64,000 bases of DNA, from positions 62,001-126,000 of the forward strand of contig JAMZAV010002186.1 in assembly GCA_024449915.1 (NCBI GenBank). The letters are read 5' to 3'. Each line of letters begins with the position of its first letter. The stretch's first letter is position 1. The DNA is from Sweltsa coloradensis (lineage: Eukaryota; Arthropoda; Insecta; Plecoptera; Chloroperlidae). Positions 58,370-64,000 of this stretch are shown here, piece by piece. Position numbers and translations under genes: made by a program. The notes under the pieces are model-generated. The model was not told where the DNA came from, ran no database searches, and worked only from the letters and a program-made list of their open reading frames with translations.

Positions 58370-59083
58370 ATCATGTTTTATCAGCTTGTTCCACAGTAAG
58401 TGGATCCTGTTCGCTGTAAATCAAACACCTCCGACTTGATGGTACTTTCGGAGTAGAATCTGCAATGTCAGTGACTGTTTCCGCCATAAGTTCACAGTCA
58501 AATTGTTCTTCTATAGCATCTAAGGGTTCATCCTTGACATTATTCTCGGTAGTAGAAACGTTAAACATCTCATCAGCTCTGTGCAATTCAGCCTTCAGAA
58601 TCTTGGTAAGACTGCCTTGCATGTTCCAGTCAAACGGTTCGATCTTGGCAACACTAGTGCCAAATAATTCCCCATTCAGTACGTTCGTAGGGCTGTCTAC
58701 AGGATCTTGCCATTCGGATAGGTATGGTTCTTTAGTAGCTAGTGGATCACTTATCATATTCTGAACTTTGTTGGTTAACCAGTCTTCACTTATTGGAACA
58801 CCGATGGGCTCTTGTTCAGCACTGGTGGGGGGCTGTGGTGGTGCTGATGGTGACTCTTGTACATAGTCAAACAGTTCTCCGGTTGCTGCACACCTCTCCA
58901 TATCGCGCATGAGTGCTGAATGGTCCAAAACATCGGGGATATCGCAGGCCAAAAATTCTCGTTTTAATGATGTAATATGGTCCATACTTAAAGACATAAC
59001 AGTACTAAATGTAATGTTCTCCATGGCTGGTATATTGGTGATTGGCCTAGTGGGAGTTATTGTGTCTCAAACTAGACCAAGTC
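58370..59083 (-). CDS. uncharacterised acidic protein / possible 5' exon
   Basis: A strong acceptor (TTTTTTCACTTCCAG) precedes 59083. The start codon sits in a near-ideal Kozak context (CAGCCATGG, ATG at 59024-59022). 217 codons follow, opening MENITFSTVMSLSMDHITSL. The product is acidic and Ser/Pro-containing with a KDEPLD sumoylation-like motif; I recognise no family. The TGA at 58373-58371 lies one base before a consensus donor GTAAGT. Losing one A from the AAAA just before it would give DKHD and leave the exon in phase 0, the phase required by the exon at 54442. It may therefore be the 5' exon of the zinc-finger gene on the same strand. As it stands it could also be a complete small gene. 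Confidence 0.6.
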
Positions 59084-60528
59084 CTGGAAGTGAAAAAACA
59101 ATAATGTATCATCGTCCTGATAGTAGTACCAATTAGAAATAAGCCCAACTAGGTTAGTTTCTTTGTCACGTTGTGTTATAGCCAGAGTGTATATTATAGC
59201 CAAAGTAAACCAGAATTCAGGCCAATGCCAGCTCCTCAAGTGAGGAGTCGCTAGGCTGGCGCGGAGACGAGTTTAAGCACGAGCTTTCTGGATATTCCGG
59301 GAAAACGGTTAAATAACATCGGTATCATTATTTCATATCAATCTATGAGATCCAGTATGTGTAGCCTAATCCTAAATAATTCATTCATTGAATTTGAATA
59401 CCTACAAAATTCAATAATTCATGTCAATTTCTCAATTTTGGTCAACTTCAGGAATTTGTTTCAAGTAGGATGTTTTTCATACTGTATATCAACGTTTTAA
59501 TCAATGTGAATGTGCAGGTTAAATTGGGGTACCTAGCCTAAATTGATATGCAGGTTGATGGGAGTTCCTGAATTGAAAGCCATGTTTTGGATTTTCCATT
59601 TTTCACGTTTGGACTTAAAAGTCTTGCAACCACAATCAAGTGCGGATATCAATGTAATGTAATCCAATGTATACCTAATGTAGGTTATATTTAGGCCTAT
59701 TAGACCTAGCTTAGAATAGCAAGTAACAAGTACACTTTACAATGTTATAACCAGGCAAGTCACAATTATTATTAGATGAGGGAGCAAAAGCGACTAGTCT
59801 TACCATTCAACATGAACAGGACTTAGCCTGTTTTTAATTTGGCGGTGAGTGAGTGAGTGAGATTGCTCCAGAATGGCTAAACGTCTAACAGATTGCGCTG
59901 AAATTTTAAACAAACATCCGGTACCAGTTCTCAGGGTGTAGGCCCTAGTTAACATTTTGAGCAAAATTAGTTACGACTTAGCTTAGGTTATTATTTTAAT
60001 ATTGACACAATAATGCATTTTGTTCTTGAACATTTTTATCAAATCATGTTTTGACTGACAGGCGGTGAGAGCATGCAGTGACCAAGGTAGGCCTATAACA
60101 AATCTCCATGCTCAAGGTTCCCATTTAAATTTCGCTAGGAGATTGAGTTATCCTTGCAATCCATACCATCCTATTAATCTTGATGTGGAGCAATCGTGAA
60201 TATCCCGTATAGGCCTAGGGACCTGTTATTGCATGTTGCCTGTTGCCTAAGATTTGGCAAGATCTTACTATACAATCTTGACATGATTTTTTAGCAGGGC
60301 TATGAGTGACTAGTGACTAAACGTACCCTATAGGCTAATACGCAAGCCAAAGCACCTTGGATAAAATCGTTATCATGGAATTTGATTGGGAATCTGCCCT
60401 TATATCACTACCTACACTAGCCCTACGAAGCGCGTTCTTCCAAGCAGGTTGCAAAGTTAAGAAGGCAGTGACTTTTACGATGAGTTCTCTGCCACAGAAA
60501 TATGCATATGGTGGGTGGATGCGCACGC
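59084..60528. other. non-coding stretch
   Basis: No supported gene. A short (GAGT)n run is at 59846-59860. Remaining sequence is AT-rich with scattered TAGGCCTA words. Confidence 0.5.
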
Positions 60529-60760
60529 TAGGGATGGGACGTTTAAACGTTTAGTGGACGGTTAGAGGTTATTAAATTCGCAAAACGTTTAGTAAAAAAA
60601 AAAAAAAAAATGTTTTTTTTTTTTTTTAATGAAATGTTATTTGTTATCACTTTGGAGCCTACACAAACACGAGCTAACAGATAAGGCCGATAATTTCTAA
60701 AAATGCTCAATTTTGGTGGAGGTGCCGGGGTCCCAGGCTGTATTAAGACATTTTGTATGT
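60529..60760. mobile_element. hAT family 2 fragment
   Basis: It begins TAGGGATGGGACGTTTAAAC like 20441-21213, then an A/T run, then GGTGGAGGTGCCGG at 60715-60728. The other terminus is missing. Confidence 0.65.
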
Positions 60761-61499
60761 TACACATGGTGGAAGTGTAACGTTACAGCCCTACCTTGTA
60801 TTTTATATTTTCACTGTTTTAAATCTATCTATGTATTTCATATCATGTGGAACTTTCAGTATTTTCAAGGCCTTAAGTCATATTTTTCTAACTTGTTCAA
60901 GCCAGTGTGAATCTGCATCTAGGCATGCAAAGGCCAACCCTGGGGTTGAAAGTGTGGAATGTGAAGTTGTGGAGCCGAGGCTCATGTTTTTGGTTTCGGG
61001 TTTACCAGAGTGGCCTAGAAGTGACGTCACCCCATGTAAATACGGAACGCCCTGGGAAAAGTGCGTTGGCTTCAACTTTCGACGGCAGCGAGCAAGGGTT
61101 GAGGAATCCCGGCAAGCATAAATGGCAACGTTGGTGACAAAACCAACGGAAATGTGTATTTTTGCGAAGTTTGTAGTCGACGAATCGCGAACCCGGAACG
61201 ACCCGCGGAAGTTGAATCAAGAAGGCTGACCAATGGCAGTGTCCAGAGACACACGTGACCGGATGGCGGGGGCCGAGCAGAAACCCGGACGAGGCGAGGG
61301 CAGGCAGGAGCAACCCCTCGATCACAGTGGGTCCGCTTTGGAACCGGACGGTCGAGTCCGGGGGTGCACGTGTGAGTGCCCGCGTGGTGTCCCACCCGCG
61401 AGAGCCCATCATGGTCGTGGAGCCTCCGTCTATCACGGAGTGGCCGACCAGGGCTAGGGATTTGGTCTTTTTCTAACCTTTTTATTTTTATTGAAACTT
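60761..61499. other. unassigned, GC rising to the right
   Basis: Several overlapping open frames on both strands (60753-61476) reflect GC richness. None shows a domain or splice structure. It may already belong to the retroelement that follows. Confidence 0.4.
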
Positions 61500-62878
61500 A
61501 TTCGGACGAATCCGACGCGTTTTTGGTGTACCCTATGTAAAGGGGGAAACCCGACAACAGTACGTTAACAATGACGACCCGGGGGAGTGCACGGTAATTT
61601 CTAAACAACTACAGAGTTGCGGGGAGCATGAGCTCACATCAAGTTTACAGTTCCTGTTTTTCGGTTTGGCTTTGCGGTGTCGAGATAGGGTGCACGTGTC
61701 AGTGCCAAAAAAGTATAAAGACCACGTGGTGAGTAAACACCACGATGCAAAGACCAAGGGCATCTCTCCCTCTACGAGAACATCTGGGGCTGTGGAAAGC
61801 TAGATTAAACATTTCTGGGCGAGTGGCCGAGAAGGAAGCAGTGGGACCCCAGGTCCGCGTCCGCCACTGGACGCCTTCCCTGTGGCTAGGCTACCTACGC
61901 GCCGGAGCGCGTCGCCGCTTGCAGCCACATCTTTTTCCCCCCCCCCTCTTCACTCAAAGACCAAGGAACAGGATTGGGCTTTGTAGTGAGACGGAGAGGA
62001 CTTGGATGAGTAGAGCTTGGGTTTACTTGTATCTTTATTGTAACCCTGGTATCTCATGTATGTATTTTTCTTTTTCCAAAAATTCGGATCCGATCATAAC
62101 TTCACTGGAACCTAACTTATTGTTGTAATATAAATTCATTGTTTTGAGCCAGTAAAGTCCACTAAAAGTACACAGCTTTCACTTCATAGGGGCATGTTTG
62201 CCCCCTGCTTTCCTCAACTCATAGCGTTAGTGTTTTTGCTAGGACCCTCAGTCCACGCCACCCCGCTTTTTCGGGTGGTTGACTACTTTTAGCAGCAGAG
62301 CCTGGGGCCCCTGAACGAGCTTGGAGCGGACCAGCGACGGCGTGGCTCAGCACTAGTGTGCCTGATAAGGTGGGTTCTCTACCCCCAGGTGGGTAGTGTA
62401 CTGGACCGTGCTGGGTTGCACTGTCGGTACACTCGGGTTGTTGTGTTTTGATTTTGTGTTGCGTGGTTGTGTTTTCGATTTGCCATTTTGTGTTTTCTCT
62501 TTTTTCATGTTAGTCTCACTCTCGCGAGCTAAGTTAGGGCAAGTGACGAGTCAGGATAGATTTTAGGACGGGTGACCTTAAACCTACACCACCCCGACCT
62601 AAAGTGGCTCCAAATTGGTGAGTCACGAGGAACCCACACTCTGGCGCTGGTCGGGTCCTTCGGGCAAAGGTGGTGTCGGTAAAAGGTTGCGACGTGACTT
62701 CATAGGCGAGTTAGACCACGTAGGGCGTAAGGTGGTAGGGCCTAGGAGGGTGAAGTCACAAAGTGGCTCCCAAGCCGTGGGGCTCGAGGTAGGACCTACC
62801 CATCGTCACCACGTCCCGAGACGTACAAGCCAAGAGAGTAGATCACGTAGGCCGCGAATCGAGTCGTTCATCAGCGGA
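61500..62878 (+). mobile_element. probable LTR and leader of an LTR retrotransposon
   Basis: A TATAAAG box at about 61712 lies in a GC-rich, non-coding stretch that runs into a gag-like frame. A possible LTR could begin TGTAAAGGGGG near 61538 and end CCTACA near 62588, and TGGCTCC near 62604 could be a primer site. Without the 3' LTR in the window these limits cannot be confirmed. Confidence 0.4.
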
Positions 62879-63065
62879 CAAGATGGCGGACAGCCGCAAA
62901 TCGAGGGGTAGCAACAATGTAGAGGTACCGGCCATGTTTGTAGAACCAGGAGTGGTGTATGTACGCGAAACCGAGCAGGGCGAACAGGAAGTGCTACGGG
63001 ACTGTTCCTTTCAAGGGTTTGAATCGGGCGGGGGAAACCGGAGAGTTGACGACCACGGTGGAGTC
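62879..63065 (+). mobile_element. gag-like ORF start
   Basis: AAGATGGCGGACAGC gives a well-placed start codon at 62883 that overlaps a YY1-type word. The frame reads MADSRKSRGSNNVEVPAMF and VEPGVVYVRETEQG and then stops at 63067. A +1/-1 shift is needed to continue into the coiled coil downstream. Confidence 0.5.
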
Positions 63066-64000
63066 TGAGAACGAGAGCATGGAGACCGAGCTGGGGCGTG
63101 TCTCGAGGGCACCGACTACGTCACGAGGCGCGAACTGGGGGAAAACCTAGACAGGGTGTGCGCGGAGCAGAGGGACATGCTACAAGAGTAAACTTGGGGG
63201 GCTTTTTCCGCGATGCTGGAAGCAAGTTGGAAGCGAGAGAGCGAGGCGCGAGAGAGGAGGTACGCGAAGCGGACGCGGAGCGCGAGGCGCGTTGGACAGA
63301 GAGAGACAGGCAGTGGACAGGTTACGAGCGGCGAGCGGAAAGAGAGACAGGCTCGGACCGTGAGGAAATGGGAGCTGCAGCCAAGAGAGCGCAAGACAAT
63401 CTGTGACACGGACGGCCGTCCCCCGATAAAAAGATTAGCCAGGTGGCACAATCGGTGGACAGAAGTGGGGGAAAACTGTCAAAGCAGAGCTAGAGGCAAT
63501 CAACGCCACGATCGTGGACAAGGTAGAAGTGAGCGTGCAAGACGCCACCACCGAAACGCGCGACGCCGTAGCAAGCCTAAGTGGCAACGTCGTGATGTTG
63601 GCGGAGCAGCTGGCAACGATGCGCAGCCAGGTCGCGGAGAGCGCGAGAGAGCGCAGCGCGAGAGAAGAGAGCGCGAGAGAGCGCAGCGCGAGAGAGAATA
63701 GCGCGAGAGAGCGAGGCGAGGAGAGAAAGAGAGAGGCGCGCGTCGCGACGGTACCGAACGAACGGTGGACCGATAAGAGAGTCGCGAGCGATCGGGGTAA
63801 TCGAGGTGTCCGGGAAGTGCTTATCGAAGCGAGACGTAGCAAGACGTATGGGTACGGTATGCGCCGAATCAAAGAAAGCACCTGGAGGGATTTGGGACCC
63901 GACCACAAGAAGTGTGGCGAGTGTACACCGCATAACAACTTCAAAGTTGTTCATGTTTGGACCGGAAGCAGGGGCCGTGTCGGCACAGGCTGGACCCGAG
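63066..64000 (+). mobile_element. gag-like coiled coil, frameshifted, cut by window edge
   Basis: Pieces in alternating frames read LDRVCAEQRDMLQE, SKLEAREREGAREEVREADA-like Arg/Glu-rich helix, ELEAINATIVDKVEVSVQDA, VVMLAEQLATMRSQVAES and then repeated SARE/RERS units (GCGCGAGAGA minisatellite at 63630-63720). This heptad-rich layout fits the N-terminal gag of invertebrate Gypsy-like elements. No capsid zinc knuckle, protease or reverse transcriptase lies within the window, so the class is inferred. Confidence 0.5.

Noticed and set aside
61002..61476. Overlapping frames on both strands
   Set aside because: GC-rich DNA gives long frames by chance; none has a recognised domain.
63435..63954. 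Minus-strand frames of up to 169 codons
   Set aside because: Antisense of the Arg/Glu-rich gag repeat; composition-driven.

Overview
This window is animal nuclear DNA, not bacterial or organellar. It has spliced genes with GT-AG introns, five kinds of non-LTR retrotransposon remnant, many small DNA transposons with intact target-site duplications, tRNA-derived SINE-like pieces, and long AT-rich non-coding stretches. The host is most likely a marine invertebrate. The 8-base palindrome TAGGCCTA recurs dozens of times, but I cannot name the species from the sequence.

Layout. (1) 1-10,930 has no host gene. It holds a nested stack of transposons at about 1.5-5.1 kb: a fold-back element, interrupted by a hAT element, interrupted by a non-LTR retrotransposon 3' end and SINEs. 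Two sister hAT MITEs (5888-6561 and 10028-10704) follow, plus another hAT at 8552-9403. The retrotransposon 3' end carries a hammerhead ribozyme nine bases after its stop codon. (2) 11,001-30,193 is one complete host gene on the minus strand, S-formylglutathione hydrolase (ESD). Its five coding exons join to exactly 282 codons plus stop, and its introns are packed with transposons. (3) 30,194-33,560 holds the ESD upstream region with an ETS/CRE-like site, a MITE, two non-LTR remnants and a tRNA-like cloverleaf. (4) 33,560-57,305 is a direct tandem duplication of about 12 kb. Each unit carries a polydactyl C2H2 zinc-finger gene (minus strand), nested hAT and Tc1-like MITEs, a promoter with an ATG-only first exon (plus strand), and three copies of a 0.7-1.0 kb repeat. 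(5) 58,370-59,083 is a good coding exon (minus strand) of unknown function, possibly the 5' exon of the zinc-finger gene. (6) 61,500-64,000 looks like the start of an LTR retrotransposon with a broken gag.

ESD is a housekeeping enzyme of glutathione-dependent formaldehyde detoxification. The zinc-finger gene is a probable DNA-binding regulator. Nothing suggests that they work together; everything else is mobile or repeat DNA.

Sequence quality matters here. The second 12-kb unit, especially 45.6-50 kb, is full of single-base dropouts and short homopolymer insertions that look like unpolished long-read consensus. Frameshifts there should not be read as biology without re-sequencing. The gain and loss of whole zinc fingers between the two units is a larger-scale difference that such errors do not explain.
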